Of a stretch of 33,622 bases of DNA, positions 9,962 through 18,918 are shown piece after piece. Made by a program: the position numbers and the translations under genes. Numbering within the stretch: position 1 is the stretch's first letter; the number at the start of each line of letters is the position of its first letter. Under the pieces are notes generated by a model. That model worked only from the letters and a program-made list of their open reading frames with translations. It was not told where the DNA came from and ran no database searches. The DNA is from an uncultured Gammaproteobacteria bacterium (lineage in GTDB: Bacteria; Pseudomonadota; Gammaproteobacteria; PS1; Pseudothioglobaceae): NCBI GenBank assembly GCA_937899995.1, contig CALCCK010000046.1:1-33622 (forward strand), given 5' to 3'.

Positions 9962-10141
9962 ATGTTTCTTATTAGAATTTTAATTATTGCTTTTATTATT
10001 GGCTATATTGTGTGGTTTGTAAATAATCGCATCTTAGGCAGAAATCTTGCCTTAGCTAGAGTAATTTCTGCCACCTTAGTGATTACCAGTGTGGTGTATT
10101 TGTTATTAGGTAGCCTGTCTTACTTGGTGGAAGGCTTTTAG
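9962..10141 (+). CDS. Small two-segment membrane protein, unknown
   Basis: A 59-residue ORF nine bases after uvrC: it starts M-F-L-I-R-I-L-I-I-A and ends S-L-S-Y-L-V-E-G-F. It has two hydrophobic segments (about 2-20 and 33-55) separated by a basic turn, NNRILGRNLALAR. It fills the whole gap between uvrC and the convergent HAD gene, whose last codon it overlaps by 4 bases (TAG at 10139-10141). Its position suggests co-transcription with uvrC. I do not recognise the family. The hydrophobic pattern and full use of the gap favour a real gene. Confidence 0.6.
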   Translation: MFLIRILIIAFIIGYIVWFVNNRILGRNLALARVISATLVITSVVYLLLGSLSYLVEGF

Positions 10142-10779
10142 TTTTTTCGAGATAAAATCAGCGTATTTAAGTGCTGTGTTCTTTTAACCACTTTGTCTGA
10201 CACATTAACCAAAATTGATAAATTAGATGCCTCCCAAACAGGCAAATCACGCATATGGTCTCCCATATAATCAAACTGTTTCTTACCAAAGCGCTCAATG
10301 AGTTTTTGCGCTTTGTTGTGTGAAGATAAGTTAAAGTCGGCATTGCTGGCCATCACATCGTCAAATAAAGAATTGTTGGCTAATTTGCTTTTTAAGATCT
10401 CGGTTTTTTCAGCAAAGAGGTCTAAATTTTGCTTATTGTTAACGATAGTTTCGTTATTTTTACGCGTTTGAAAATGTTTTACCACTTCAAATGCATAATC
10501 TTTGTGTGAAGCAGTTGCCAGTATGATGGGCGAGCCTTGTTTTTTGCGCTCAATAATATAATTAATGGTGTCTTGAATGTAGGGTAATGTTTGTGCGTCA
10601 ATACTATAGCGTTTAACCAGTTGCTCTTTTAAATAACCTTTGCCTTTAGTAAACCAAAAAAGATACAGTGGTATTAACCACGGGCTTTTTTTAAGTACTG
10701 CCATGGAGGATTCATACAATAAATCGGTATCAATCAATGTATGGTCTAAATCAACAATGAGGGGAATGTTGTTACTCAC
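10138..10779 (-). CDS. HAD-superfamily phosphatase related to the HAD domain of UbiA fusions
   Basis: A 213-residue protein with all four HAD motifs: DLDHTLIDTD at 10-19 (nucleophile Asp10, acid Asp12), ATAS at 88-91, the conserved Lys in NKAQKL, and GDHMRDLPVW. The N-terminal pattern (SPWLIPLYLFW, KGKGYLKEQL) matches the HAD module that in many proteobacteria is fused to a UbiA-type prenyltransferase; here it stands alone. Compared with my memory of that family, residues about 104-137 are an extra polar segment (nt 10369-10470) between AFEVVKHF and LFDDVMAS. It starts with GTG overlapping the uup stop. The substrate is unknown. Confidence 0.8.
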   Translation of the reverse strand: MSNNIPLIVDLDHTLIDTDLLYESSMAVLKKSPWLIPLYLFWFTKGKGYLKEQLVKRYSIDAQTLPYIQDTINYIIERKKQGSPIILATASHKDYAFEVVKHFQTRKNNETIVNNKQNLDLFAEKTEILKSKLANNSLFDDVMASNADFNLSSHNKAQKLIERFGKKQFDYMGDHMRDLPVWEASNLSILVNVSDKVVKRTQHLNTLILSRKN

Positions 10780-12626
10780 TCTAATTCACTCCATTTTTCA
10801 TAATAACGTTTCAAGTCTGATTCTAGTCTAGCCAGTCTAATCAATGCATCTTGAGATTCAGGCTGCTGAAAAAATTCAGGATCTGATAATTGTAATTGAA
10901 TTTCACCAATTTCAATTTCTGTTTTATCAATTTTATCGGGTATTTTTTTGAGCTCTTGCTGCTGCTTATAGCTGAGTTTTTTACTATCAGGCTTACTTTT
11001 AAGTTTAACCTTAGGTGCTATTTTGGATTTTTGCTCACTAAGATTGTCTTGCTTTTGAATGAGATAATCATCATAACCACCTGCATATTGGTTGATTACA
11101 CCATCACCATCCATAACTACGGTAGAACTAACTACGTTGTTTAAGAAAGTCCTATCATGCGAGATTAAAATCAAGGTGCCAGTATAGTCAACCAGCATTT
11201 CTTCTAGTAATTCTAGGGTTTCCACATCCAAATCATTCGTGGGTTCGTCGAGTATAAGTAAATTGGCAGGTTGTGAAAGGATTTTGGCCAACATGAGACG
11301 GTTCTTCTCACCACCAGAAAACATTCTAATGGGTGCCATGGCTTGTTTTCCAGTGAATAGAAATTGGCGTAAATAACCAATAATGTGCTTACTTTTTCCA
11401 CCAATATCAATATACTCACGTCCACCAGAAACAAAATCCATGGCCTTCATATTTAGATCAAGATTTTCACGCATTTGATCAAAATAAGCCAGCTTGATAG
11501 TTTTTGAGCGACGAATAGTGCCGCTATCAGGCTGTAATTCATCTAATAGCAGTTTGATAAAAGTAGATTTTCCTGTACCGTTACCACCGATAATACCAAT
11601 TTTTTCACCTTTCAATATCATCATCGAAAAGTCTTTGATTAAGGTCAGTCCGGCAATTTGATAGTTAATTTTTTTGACTTCGAATACCAATTTAGAGACG
11701 CGTTTTTCATCACCTTCTACCGAGTGAATCTTAACGCCCCCTTGCTTTTTCCGACGATTGATAAAAGAGGATCGCATAGATTCTAAAGCACGCACTCGCC
11801 CTTCATTACGAGTACGCCTGGCCTTAATACCTTGGCGAATCCAAACTTCTTCTTGAGCGAGTTTTTTGTCAAAGCGTGCATTGGCCATCTCTTCGGCATG
11901 TAATCGCTCGTCTTTACGTTTAACGTAGTCTTTATATCCACAATCAAACACTGATAAGTGCCCACGGTCTAAGTCAAAGACCTTGTTAACAATACCTGCA
12001 ACAAATGAGCGGTCATGGCTGATTAATATTAAAGTGCCATGGAATTCTTTTAGCATTCTTTCAAGATCAAGAATGGCAGTGATGTCCATATGGTTAGTAG
12101 GTTCATCAAGTAATAATACATCAGGCTCTTGAATTAGAGCTCTTGCTAGCATGACGCGTCTACGCCAACCACCAGAAAGTGTGGATAAAATTGCCTCAGG
12201 GTTGAGTGTGAAGCGATTTAAAATTGTCTCGATTTTATGCAGGTATTGCCAAGCATCCAACTCGTCAATTTTTGTTTGTAAATCGCTTGCTGCCTCCAGC
12301 TCCCCACTATTGGTAAGTTGTTGGTAATCACTTAAGATTAGCCCAATATCGCCTAAGCCTTCGGCAACAATATCAAATAATTTTTTTTCATTATCTTCAG
12401 GTGGCGTTTGTTCAAGATAACTGATTTTTGTACCATTTTTAATTTTTAATTTGCCATCATCAGCATTGATTGTACCTGCCAAGATGCTCATAAAGGTTGA
12501 CTTTCCTTCACCATTGCGTCCAATCAGTGCAATTTTGTCACCTTTATGAATAGTTGAACTAACACCATCAAGGATTGGCTTATCTGAAAATCTAAGAGAA
12601 ATATTATCTAGCGTGATTAGTGGCAT
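10776..12626 (-). CDS. uup: ABC-F ATPase Uup
   Basis: A 616-residue protein with two ABC ATPase domains and no membrane segments. Domain 1 has Walker A GRNGEGKST, signature TLSGGWRRRVMLARAL and Walker B LLLDEPTNH. Domain 2 has GGNGTGKST, MFSGGEKNRLMLAKIL and LLILDEPTND. A linker rich in Arg/Lys lies between them. The tail (KLSYKQQQELKKIPDKI..., ending YYEKWSELE) is the coiled-coil C-terminal DNA-binding domain that marks Uup rather than EttA, YbiT or YheS. Uup is linked to ribosome function and to DNA repair and transposon excision. It overlaps the HAD gene by 4 bases (GTGA) and is divergent from ccmH. Confidence 0.93.
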   Translation of the reverse strand: MPLITLDNISLRFSDKPILDGVSSTIHKGDKIALIGRNGEGKSTFMSILAGTINADDGKLKIKNGTKISYLEQTPPEDNEKKLFDIVAEGLGDIGLILSDYQQLTNSGELEAASDLQTKIDELDAWQYLHKIETILNRFTLNPEAILSTLSGGWRRRVMLARALIQEPDVLLLDEPTNHMDITAILDLERMLKEFHGTLILISHDRSFVAGIVNKVFDLDRGHLSVFDCGYKDYVKRKDERLHAEEMANARFDKKLAQEEVWIRQGIKARRTRNEGRVRALESMRSSFINRRKKQGGVKIHSVEGDEKRVSKLVFEVKKINYQIAGLTLIKDFSMMILKGEKIGIIGGNGTGKSTFIKLLLDELQPDSGTIRRSKTIKLAYFDQMRENLDLNMKAMDFVSGGREYIDIGGKSKHIIGYLRQFLFTGKQAMAPIRMFSGGEKNRLMLAKILSQPANLLILDEPTNDLDVETLELLEEMLVDYTGTLILISHDRTFLNNVVSSTVVMDGDGVINQYAGGYDDYLIQKQDNLSEQKSKIAPKVKLKSKPDSKKLSYKQQQELKKIPDKIDKTEIEIGEIQLQLSDPEFFQQPESQDALIRLARLESDLKRYYEKWSELE

Positions 12627-12679
12627 GCTTAGGTCTCATGGGTTAAAATCGTATTTTATTTAATTAAATTATATTTTGT

Positions 12680-13150
12680 ATGCGATATTTTATACCTCTC
12701 AAAACACTAATGAGTATCGTTAGTATGATCTTATTACTTAGCTGGACGCAATTGACCTATGCAGAGAGCATTGAAGCCAATAAGTTTTCAAGTAATATAC
12801 AAGAAGCACGTTACCGTGTTTTAATTGACGAGATCCGTTGCCCAGTTTGTCAAGGCCAAAGTATTGGCGGGTCAAATGCGGGGCTGGCTAAAGATTTACG
12901 CGAACAAGTTCGGAAAATGATCATTAAAGATAACAGTAATGATGAAATTCGACAATTCATGGTAGATCGTTACGGTGATTTTGTGGTGTATAAGCCACCT
13001 ATGAATATAAACACCTATTTGTTGTGGTATGCACCATTTACATTTTTAGTGTTGGGCTTGTTCTTCTTTATTAGATCTTTATCAAGTAAAAAGAAAACTA
13101 CGAAAAATCAAACAATAGACACCTCGAAAGCTAAGGATTTATTAAAGTGA
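12680..13150 (+). CDS. ccmH: Cytochrome c biogenesis protein CcmH
   Basis: A 156-residue periplasmic thiol oxidoreductase anchored to the inner membrane. It keeps apocytochrome CxxCH cysteines reduced for heme attachment. It has an N-terminal signal segment, the redox motif in DEIRCPVCQGQSIGGSNA, the block LREQVRKMI...DEIRQFMVDRYGDFVVY, and one C-terminal membrane helix (YLLWYAPFTFLVLGLFFFI). No other ccm gene is next to it; it heads a tightly packed plus-strand run. The start is uncertain (12680 or the ATG at 12710). Its stop overlaps the yjbQ GTG. Confidence 0.93.
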   Translation: MRYFIPLKTLMSIVSMILLLSWTQLTYAESIEANKFSSNIQEARYRVLIDEIRCPVCQGQSIGGSNAGLAKDLREQVRKMIIKDNSNDEIRQFMVDRYGDFVVYKPPMNINTYLLWYAPFTFLVLGLFFFIRSLSSKKKTTKNQTIDTSKAKDLLK

Positions 13151-13557
13151 GTCATCAGCAAGCGCTACTGATTAAAACTCACAATCGAGGCGCAACAGAA
13201 ATCACCCAACTGGTGAATGCTATTGTTACTGAATTTTCACAGAGTCATACTTTGTGTCATGTTTTTGTTACACATACGTCAGCTTCACTCATGATTACGG
13301 GTAATGAAGACTCAGACGTTTTATTAGATATTGAAGATTATTTTCAAGCTCAAGTAACAGATGCCAATCCAAATTATCGACATAATAATGAAGGTGATTT
13401 TGACATGTCAGGGCATATTCGTTCGATCCTAACAGGAGAGAGTAAAACCATTCCAATTCAAGTTGGTCGATTGGCTTTAGGTAAATTTCAAGGCTTGTTT
13501 TTATACGAACACCGTGCTGGTGAAAACAGTCGAAAACTTATTGTAACTCTATCGTGA
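13147..13557 (+). CDS. yjbQ: YjbQ family protein (UPF0047, secondary thiamine-phosphate synthase type)
   Basis: A 136-residue protein whose family patterns are all visible: HVFVTHTSASLMITGNEDSD, YRHNNEGDFDMSGHIRSIL and IPIQVGRLALGKFQGLFLYEHR. Members are small trimeric proteins; some show weak thiamine-phosphate synthase activity, but the true role is unclear. It starts with GTG in a GTGA overlap with ccmH and ends in another GTGA overlap with the TPR gene, so it is translated within the ccmH-to-cmk run. Confidence 0.92.
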   Translation: MSHQQALLIKTHNRGATEITQLVNAIVTEFSQSHTLCHVFVTHTSASLMITGNEDSDVLLDIEDYFQAQVTDANPNYRHNNEGDFDMSGHIRSILTGESKTIPIQVGRLALGKFQGLFLYEHRAGENSRKLIVTLS

Positions 13558-14219
13558 GCTCTGAATTAGAGCTTAGCAAGCTAATGGTGGATGCTTACAC
13601 GTATCAGAAAAATGGCGAATTGTCTTTGGCGATCCAAGCATGGAATGCACTGCTTAATCATCAAGCTGTTGATAAAGATTTAAAAGCTAATGCGCACTTA
13701 AGCTTGGGTAATTTACATCAATTACAAGGCAATGACGAGTTGGCGATTGAAAGCATGTCTAGCGCCATTAAAGCTAATCCAAATAGCGCAGAAGCTTATT
13801 TTTGCCTGGCTTATATGGAGCAAGAGAAAGACAACTTCCCTTTGGCAATCGAATATTTTGAAAAAGCCCTGGCACTTAATATGAATGATTCGGGTGCTTT
13901 TAATAATTTGGGTAATTGCTATGATCGGTTAGAGAAAAGCACTGAGGCGATCAACGCTTATTCTCAAGCAATTACTTTGGATGAAAATTACATTGCAGCG
14001 ATTTACAACCGTGGTAACGCTTATATGAAGATTGCAAAAGACGATCTCGCCCTAGAAGACCTGAATAAAGTCATTGAATTGGATGCAATTTTTTACCAAG
14101 CCTATTATAATCGTGGCACTTTATTCAAGCGCATGGGAAAATCCAACGAAGCTGAAGAAGACTTAACCAAAGCAAAAGCATTGGCACAACAAGAATTAGA
14201 AGAAAAAGGAAAGCAGTGA
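13554..14219 (+). CDS. TPR-repeat protein
   Basis: A 221-residue soluble protein built of 34-residue tetratricopeptide repeats from about residue 40 on: [78 protein letters not shown] and [19 protein letters not shown]. No signal peptide is seen, so it is probably cytoplasmic. TPRs form protein-binding superhelices; the partner is unknown. GTG start in a GTGA overlap with yjbQ, and a GTGA overlap into lysS. Confidence 0.9.
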   Translation: MSSELELSKLMVDAYTYQKNGELSLAIQAWNALLNHQAVDKDLKANAHLSLGNLHQLQGNDELAIESMSSAIKANPNSAEAYFCLAYMEQEKDNFPLAIEYFEKALALNMNDSGAFNNLGNCYDRLEKSTEAINAYSQAITLDENYIAAIYNRGNAYMKIAKDDLALEDLNKVIELDAIFYQAYYNRGTLFKRMGKSNEAEEDLTKAKALAQQELEEKGKQ

Positions 14220-15706
14220 GCGACCAAGACGATAACAAATTAATTACTGAACGAAGAGCAAAATTAGCCATCTTAAGAGAAGCGGGCAACCCTTTTATTA
14301 ATGATTTCAAACCATCCAATTTAGCTCAAGATATTATTAATGATTACAACGGTTTTTCTAAAGAAGATTTAGAAGAAAAAAACATCGAGGTGTCCATAGC
14401 AGGGCGCATGATGCTTAAGCGAGTAATGGGCAAGGCAAGCTTTGCTCACATACAAGATTCTAGTGCACAAATCCAATTATTTGTGACGCGCGACAAACTA
14501 CCTGAAGGTTTTTATAACGAACAGTTTAAAAAATGGGATATTGGTGATATTATTGGTGCAACCGGCACTTTGTTTAAAACCAAAGTAGGTGAGCTTTCTA
14601 TTCGTATTAGTGACATAAAATTATTGACTAAATCCTTACGACCATTGCCAGAAAAATTCCACGGATTATCTAATCAAGAAATTCGCTATCGTCAACGCTA
14701 TGTTGATCTCATCACTAATGAACAAGCGCGTAATACCTTTAAACGCCGTTCTCAGATTGTGACCTATATTCGTAATTTCTTTAATGACATTGACTTTATC
14801 GAAGTAGAAACACCGATGTTGCAAACCATTCCAGGTGGTGCGACAGCCAAACCATTTGAGACTCATCATAATGCACTTGATATTGATATGTATTTGCGTA
14901 TTGCGCCAGAGCTTTACCTTAAGCGTTTAGTTGTTGGTGGGATGGATAGGGTGTTTGAAATCAATCGTAATTTTAGAAATGAAGGCTTATCAACGCGCCA
15001 TAATCCAGAGTTCACCATGATTGAGTTTTATCAAGCTTATGCGACTTACCATGATCTTATGGATCTGACTGAGCAACTTTTCCGCGGTATTGCTCTTGAT
15101 GTCTGTGGCAGCTCAATTATTCATTACCAGGGTGATGATTTCGATTTTTCAAAATCGTTTGATCGTATCAGCGTATTTGATTCAATCTTGCAATACAACC
15201 CAACACTAACAGCGGATGATCTTAACGAAGATAACGCTAAGAAAACAGCTGAAAATCTTAACATTCAAGTCAAAGACAATTGGGGTTTAGGTAAGATCCA
15301 AATTGAGATTTTTGAAGCAACGGTCGAGGAAAAACTCATACAGCCAACCTTCATTACCGAATACCCAACCGAAGTATCACCACTGGCACGTCGTAACGAC
15401 GACAATCCATTTATTACCGATCGTTTCGAGTTGTTTATTAGTGGTCGTGAGATTGCTAATGGCTTCTCTGAGCTTAATGATGCTGAAGATCAAGCAGCAC
15501 GATTTAAAGCCCAAGTGGCTGAGAAAGATGCGGGTGATGATGAAGCCATGCATTATGATGCAGACTACATTCGCGCTCTAGAATATGGCATGCCACCAAC
15601 GGCAGGTGAAGGTATTGGTATTGATCGATTAGTAATGCTATTTACTAACTCCGCGTCGATTCGTGATGTATTGTTGTTCCCGCACATGCGCCCAGAGGTT
15701 AAGTGA
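14216..15706 (+). CDS. lysS: Lysyl-tRNA synthetase, class II
   Basis: A 496-residue class II enzyme that charges tRNA-Lys; the window also carries a tRNA-Lys(UUU) at 18516. The N-terminal OB-fold anticodon domain ([11 protein letters not shown]-like: [20 protein letters not shown]) is followed by the catalytic core: motif 1 around [21 protein letters not shown], motif 2 [20 protein letters not shown] and motif 3 [18 protein letters not shown]. Full length. GTG start overlapping the TPR stop; it overlaps cmk by GTGA. Confidence 0.97.
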   Translation: MSDQDDNKLITERRAKLAILREAGNPFINDFKPSNLAQDIINDYNGFSKEDLEEKNIEVSIAGRMMLKRVMGKASFAHIQDSSAQIQLFVTRDKLPEGFYNEQFKKWDIGDIIGATGTLFKTKVGELSIRISDIKLLTKSLRPLPEKFHGLSNQEIRYRQRYVDLITNEQARNTFKRRSQIVTYIRNFFNDIDFIEVETPMLQTIPGGATAKPFETHHNALDIDMYLRIAPELYLKRLVVGGMDRVFEINRNFRNEGLSTRHNPEFTMIEFYQAYATYHDLMDLTEQLFRGIALDVCGSSIIHYQGDDFDFSKSFDRISVFDSILQYNPTLTADDLNEDNAKKTAENLNIQVKDNWGLGKIQIEIFEATVEEKLIQPTFITEYPTEVSPLARRNDDNPFITDRFELFISGREIANGFSELNDAEDQAARFKAQVAEKDAGDDEAMHYDADYIRALEYGMPPTAGEGIGIDRLVMLFTNSASIRDVLLFPHMRPEVK

Positions 15707-16374
15707 GTTTAATTCCTGTTTTAGCCATTGACGGCCCCAGTGGTGTTGGCAAAGGTACGGTTGCCCGTATCATGGCACAAAAATTAGGTTGGCATTTGTT
15801 AGATTCTGGTGCGATTTATCGTGCTTTTGCATTGGCAGTTGACGCCAGAAATATTGATGTTACAGATGAATCTGCCTTAGTAGAAGTTGCCAATAATCTT
15901 AATTTAGAGTTTAAAACTGAAACCGATAGTGAACTGGTGAGTGTGTATCTAGATGGTAAAGATGTATCTAAGGTTTTACGCACCGAACAAACCGGCGAAA
16001 TGGCCTCTAAAATCGCCTCAATTGGTGTAGTACGCGCGGCACTTTTAAAACGTCAACAAGCGTTTGCAAAGTCGCCTGGATTGGTGGCCGATGGTCGTGA
16101 TATGGGCACGGTTGTTTTTGCCGATTCTCCCTTTAAAGTTTTCTTAACAGCGAGTGCACAAGAGCGCGCCAATAGACGCCTAAAACAATTGCAAAACCAA
16201 GGGTCTGAGGGTATAATTTCGGACATCTTAGCAAATGTTGTGGCTAGAGACGAACGTGATTCTTCACGCAAACACTCACCACTTAAACCTGCCAAAGACG
16301 CCTTAATCATTGATACCACTGAGTTATCGATTGATGGGGTAATCACTCAAGTGAGTGAATTAATTAAAGCTTAA
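15703..16374 (+). CDS. cmk: Cytidylate kinase
   Basis: A 223-residue nucleoside monophosphate kinase that phosphorylates CMP and dCMP. It has the P-loop [13 protein letters not shown] near the N-terminus, [42 protein letters not shown] and the lid region [18 protein letters not shown] start overlapping the lysS stop. The cmk-rpsA-ihfB order is the usual gammaproteobacterial one. A 9-bp hairpin covers the stop codon. Confidence 0.96.
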   Translation: MSLIPVLAIDGPSGVGKGTVARIMAQKLGWHLLDSGAIYRAFALAVDARNIDVTDESALVEVANNLNLEFKTETDSELVSVYLDGKDVSKVLRTEQTGEMASKIASIGVVRAALLKRQQAFAKSPGLVADGRDMGTVVFADSPFKVFLTASAQERANRRLKQLQNQGSEGIISDILANVVARDERDSSRKHSPLKPAKDALIIDTTELSIDGVITQVSELIKA

Positions 16375-16387
16375 GCGGTTAAGCTTT
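16366..16387 (+). promoter_or_regulatory. Perfect 9-bp hairpin over the cmk stop, upstream of rpsA
   Basis: AAAGCTTAA and TTAAGCTTT flank the loop GCGG. It is not followed by a T-run, so it is not a classic terminator. It may mark mRNA processing or attenuation between cmk and rpsA. Confidence 0.45.
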
Positions 16388-16464
16388 ATAAATAAACTAA
16401 CCCGATAATCACCCAACTTACACCGTTGTTGGAATATTTACCGGTCAATATCAAAGAAGAAAAC

Positions 16465-18141
16465 ATGTCAGAATCATTTGCAGAGCTGTTTGAAAACAGC
16501 GTTGAACAACAAAACGTAAAAGTTGGTGCTTTATTAATGGGTACTGTCATTAGCATTAATCGTGAAAAAGCGATTGTTAATGTTGGACTAAAATCAGAGG
16601 GTTTTATCTCTCTAGACGAATTTAAAAATCCACAAGGTGAAATAGAAGTTGCAGAAGGCGACATTGTAGAAGTCGCTCTAAAATCAATCGACGATGGCCT
16701 AGGTAATACATTATTGTCATATGCTGATGCTAAGCGCATCAAGTTGTGGCAGTCTCTTGAAACTGCAATGAACTCTAAAGAAGTAGTAACAGGTATTGTT
16801 ACTGGCGCTGTTAAAGGCGGTCTTACAGTTGATATTGGCGTGGTTAAAGCATTCTTACCAGGCTCATTGGTTGATGTACGTCCTGTTAAAGATTTCTCAT
16901 ACCTTACGGGTCAAGAAATTGAAGCGATCGTTATTAAAATGGACGAAGTTAGAAACAACATCGTTATTTCTAGAAAAGCAGTTATGCAAGAAGCTAATTC
17001 AGCTGATCGTGAAGCCTTACTTGAAACACTTGAAGAAGGTAAAGAAATCGATGGTATCGTTAAGAACTTGGCTGATTACGGCGCATTCGTTGATCTTGGA
17101 GGTGTTGATGGTTTACTACACATTACAGATATCTCTTGGACACGTGTTAACCACCCATCTGAGAAATTGACTATCGGTGATAAGATTAGAGTTAAGATTC
17201 TTAACTACGACAAAGAAAAGATGCGTGTATCATTAGGCCTTAAACAGCTTACTGCTAGTCCTTGGGATAACATCTCTGATCACTTACCTATCGGTAAGAA
17301 AGTTACAGGTACGGTATCTAACTTAACTGACTACGGAGCTTTTGTACGTATCGAAGACGGTGTTGAAGGTTTGGTTCACGTATCAGAAATGGACTGGACA
17401 AACGCAAATGCACGTCCTTCTAAAATTGTTAAACTAGGTCAAGAAGTTGACGTAGTGGTATTAGACGTTCAAGAGTCTAAACACCGTATTTCATTATCAA
17501 TGAAACAAGCACAAGAAAACCCTTGGGAAGCATTTGAAGCAACGCGCAACAAAGGTGATAAGATTGATGTAATAGTTAAATCAATTACTGATTTCGGTTT
17601 ATTTGTTGGCCTTCCAGGCGGCATTGACGGTCTTATCCATTTAGCAGATATCTCATGGGAAAAGCAATCATCAGAAGTATTAGTGTCTAATTACTCTAAA
17701 GGCCAAGAGCTGGAAGTGGTTATTCTAAATATTGATGCTGAAAAAGAGCGTATTTCTTTAGGTATTAAGCAATTAGAAAAAGATGACTTTATGTCTTATG
17801 CATCATCTAACAGTAAAGGTTCTATTGTTAAAGGTGTGATCGCTGAAGTTGACCCAAGAGGTGCAGTTATTACATTGGCTGACGGCATTACTGGTTACTT
17901 AAAAGCAGGTGAAATCTCACAAGAGCGTGTTGAAGATGCAACAATAGTATTAAAAACTGGTGCTGAAGTTGAAGTAGTTATTGTTAATATTGACAGAAGA
18001 TCTCGTAATATTTCAGTCAGTATGAAAGCTAAAGATTCTGTTGAAGAGCAAGCGGCAATGGCTGATTACAATAAGCAATCTTCTGATGAGGTAACTGGCT
18101 CTACATTAGGTGATTTGTTGAAAAAAGCAAAAGATAAATAA
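16465..18141 (+). CDS. rpsA: Ribosomal protein S1
   Basis: A 558-residue protein with six S1 (OB-fold) RNA-binding repeats, the usual proteobacterial number. The first two bind the ribosome (MGTVISINREKAIVNVGLK, VTGIVTGAVKGGLTVDIG). Repeats 3-6 show the canonical form, for example IVKNLADYGAFVDLGGVDGL, VSNLTDYGAFVRIEDGVEGL and IVKSITDFGLFVGLPGGIDGL. I chose the ATG at 16465 (MSESFAELFE) over the longer frame at 16426. The start is preceded by a purine stretch with GAAG, not a full Shine-Dalgarno; the E. coli rpsA start region also has a GAAG-type site and is autoregulated by S1. The 90-base leader may act likewise. Confidence 0.97.
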   Translation: MSESFAELFENSVEQQNVKVGALLMGTVISINREKAIVNVGLKSEGFISLDEFKNPQGEIEVAEGDIVEVALKSIDDGLGNTLLSYADAKRIKLWQSLETAMNSKEVVTGIVTGAVKGGLTVDIGVVKAFLPGSLVDVRPVKDFSYLTGQEIEAIVIKMDEVRNNIVISRKAVMQEANSADREALLETLEEGKEIDGIVKNLADYGAFVDLGGVDGLLHITDISWTRVNHPSEKLTIGDKIRVKILNYDKEKMRVSLGLKQLTASPWDNISDHLPIGKKVTGTVSNLTDYGAFVRIEDGVEGLVHVSEMDWTNANARPSKIVKLGQEVDVVVLDVQESKHRISLSMKQAQENPWEAFEATRNKGDKIDVIVKSITDFGLFVGLPGGIDGLIHLADISWEKQSSEVLVSNYSKGQELEVVILNIDAEKERISLGIKQLEKDDFMSYASSNSKGSIVKGVIAEVDPRGAVITLADGITGYLKAGEISQERVEDATIVLKTGAEVEVVIVNIDRRSRNISVSMKAKDSVEEQAAMADYNKQSSDEVTGSTLGDLLKKAKDK

Positions 18142-18186
18142 AGATTTTTTTAATCAATCGTATAGCAATATATGATTGATTTAATC

Positions 18187-18465
18187 ATGAAAAAAACCGA
18201 TCTTATTTCAAACTTATCTAATCATTCTGGACTTTCTAAATCAGATGTTAAAGTTTCTGTTGAAGTGATTCTAGAAGCATTAACACAAGGTATTGTCACC
18301 GGTGAAGGTGTTGAAGTTAGAGGTTTTGGTGGTTTTCATAAGAAGCACCGAAAAGCACGTTTAGGTATTAATCCTAAGACCAGCGAAAGAACACAAGTTG
18401 GTGAGAAATATGTGCCATTCTTTAAGCCAGGTAAATCACTTAGAGAAGTTGTAAATAAAGACTAG
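18187..18465 (+). CDS. ihfB: Integration host factor beta subunit
   Basis: A 92-residue DNA-bending protein of the HU/IHF family, taken from the ATG at 18187 (MKKTDLISNLS); an in-frame ATG at 18172 would add five residues. Motifs are VEVRGFGGFHKKHRKARLGINPKTSERTQV-type DNA arm residues (GFGGF, R-NPKT) and VPFFKPGKSLR. Its place straight after rpsA is typical for ihfB rather than HU. An 8-bp inverted repeat (18152-18159/18174-18181) lies directly before the start and could occlude it. Confidence 0.93.
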   Translation: MKKTDLISNLSNHSGLSKSDVKVSVEVILEALTQGIVTGEGVEVRGFGGFHKKHRKARLGINPKTSERTQVGEKYVPFFKPGKSLREVVNKD

Positions 18466-18472
18466 TTTTTGA

Positions 18473-18502
18473 TTGATTATTGAAGTGACGTTGATGTATA
18501 AT
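18473..18502 (+). promoter_or_regulatory. Promoter of the tRNA-Lys gene
   Basis: -35 TTGATT at 18473-18478, an 18-base spacer, and a perfect -10 TATAAT at 18497-18502. The tRNA begins 13 bases after the -10. Confidence 0.65.
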
Positions 18503-18515
18503 TTCACTTTTTTAT

Positions 18516-18591
18516 GGGGCGTTAGCTCAGTTGGTAGAGCACCGGACTTTTAATCCGATGGTCGAGCGTTCAAATCGCTCACGCCCCACCA
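18516..18591 (+). tRNA. tRNA-Lys (anticodon UUU)
   Basis: A complete 76-base cloverleaf. The acceptor stem GGGGCGT pairs with ACGCCCC and the CCA end is encoded. The D arm is AGCTCAGTTGGTAGAGC. The anticodon loop CTTTTAA has TTT at 18549-18551. The T stem GAGCG/CGCTC encloses TTCAAAT. The outermost anticodon-stem pair is C-A, a small irregularity. It stands alone after ihfB and is the left neighbour of the accessory stretch; tRNA 3' ends are common integration sites. Confidence 0.97.
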
Positions 18592-18603
18592 TATTATTTA
18601 AAG

Positions 18604-18626
18604 CCTGCAGTGATGCGGGTTTTTTT
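18604..18626 (+). terminator. Rho-independent terminator after tRNA-Lys
   Basis: Stem CCTGCA/TGCGGG with loop GTGA, followed by seven T residues, 12 bases after the tRNA. Confidence 0.8.
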
Positions 18627-18671
18627 ATGTCTGTTCAATTATTAGAGATGATTTTTAGGCGTGTAATAAAG

Positions 18672-18705
18672 TTTTTAACCCCATTTTTAACCCCATTATT
18701 TACCC
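18672..18705. repeat. Tandem 12-bp AACCCC repeats next to the tRNA
   Basis: TTTTTAACCCCA occurs twice in direct succession, followed by a degenerate third unit (TTATTTACCCA). Runs of this type are seen near tRNA-integrated elements, where they can be arm-type integrase sites. No integrase gene is present here, so that role is an inference. Confidence 0.55.
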
Positions 18706-18854
18706 AAACAATCACAAGTCGGGGTAGGGGGGCACATAAACTGAGAAGGAACCTGCATAGGCTTTTGCATCATGTTCCACATATTAAACATTGCATAGGT
18801 TGATGCAGTGATCAACATTCCTGATATAAATATCACAATACATTTATGCTTCAT
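18696..18854 (-). CDS. Tiny exported or membrane-anchored Cys-rich ORF, unknown
   Basis: A 52-residue ORF: MKHKCIVIFISGMLITAST begins a hydrophobic segment, and the C-terminus is Cys/Pro-rich (MCPPTPTCDCLGK). It is preceded by AAAGAAG a few bases before the ATG, and its start overlaps the end of a 24-residue ORF. Its stop lies inside the AACCCC repeats. The tight packing on one strand resembles small phage genes. I do not recognise the family. Confidence 0.35.
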   Translation of the reverse strand: MKHKCIVIFISGMLITASTYAMFNMWNMMQKPMQVPSQFMCPPTPTCDCLGK

Positions 18855-18918
18855 GCTTCTTTAGTACGTGGTGAACGTATGTCCAAACTGGATTATCTTT
18901 TGTGCCAAAGTTAATCAT
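18844..18918 (-). CDS. Possible 24-residue ORF
   Basis: The ATG shares its A with the TGA of the 78-residue ORF upstream (TGATG). It runs M-I-N-F-G-T-K-D-N-P-V-W to a TAA that overlaps the next ORF by 11 bases. The stop-start chaining argues for reality, but the product is too short to judge on its own. Confidence 0.25.
   Translation of the reverse strand: MINFGTKDNPVWTYVHHVLKKHEA

Noticed and set aside
16386-16742. Minus-strand ORF across the rpsA start
   Set aside because: It is antisense to a certain gene and has no recognisable features.
18531-18803. Plus-strand ORF through the tRNA-Lys gene
   Set aside because: It starts inside the tRNA and reads through its terminator and the AACCCC repeats; no coding signal.
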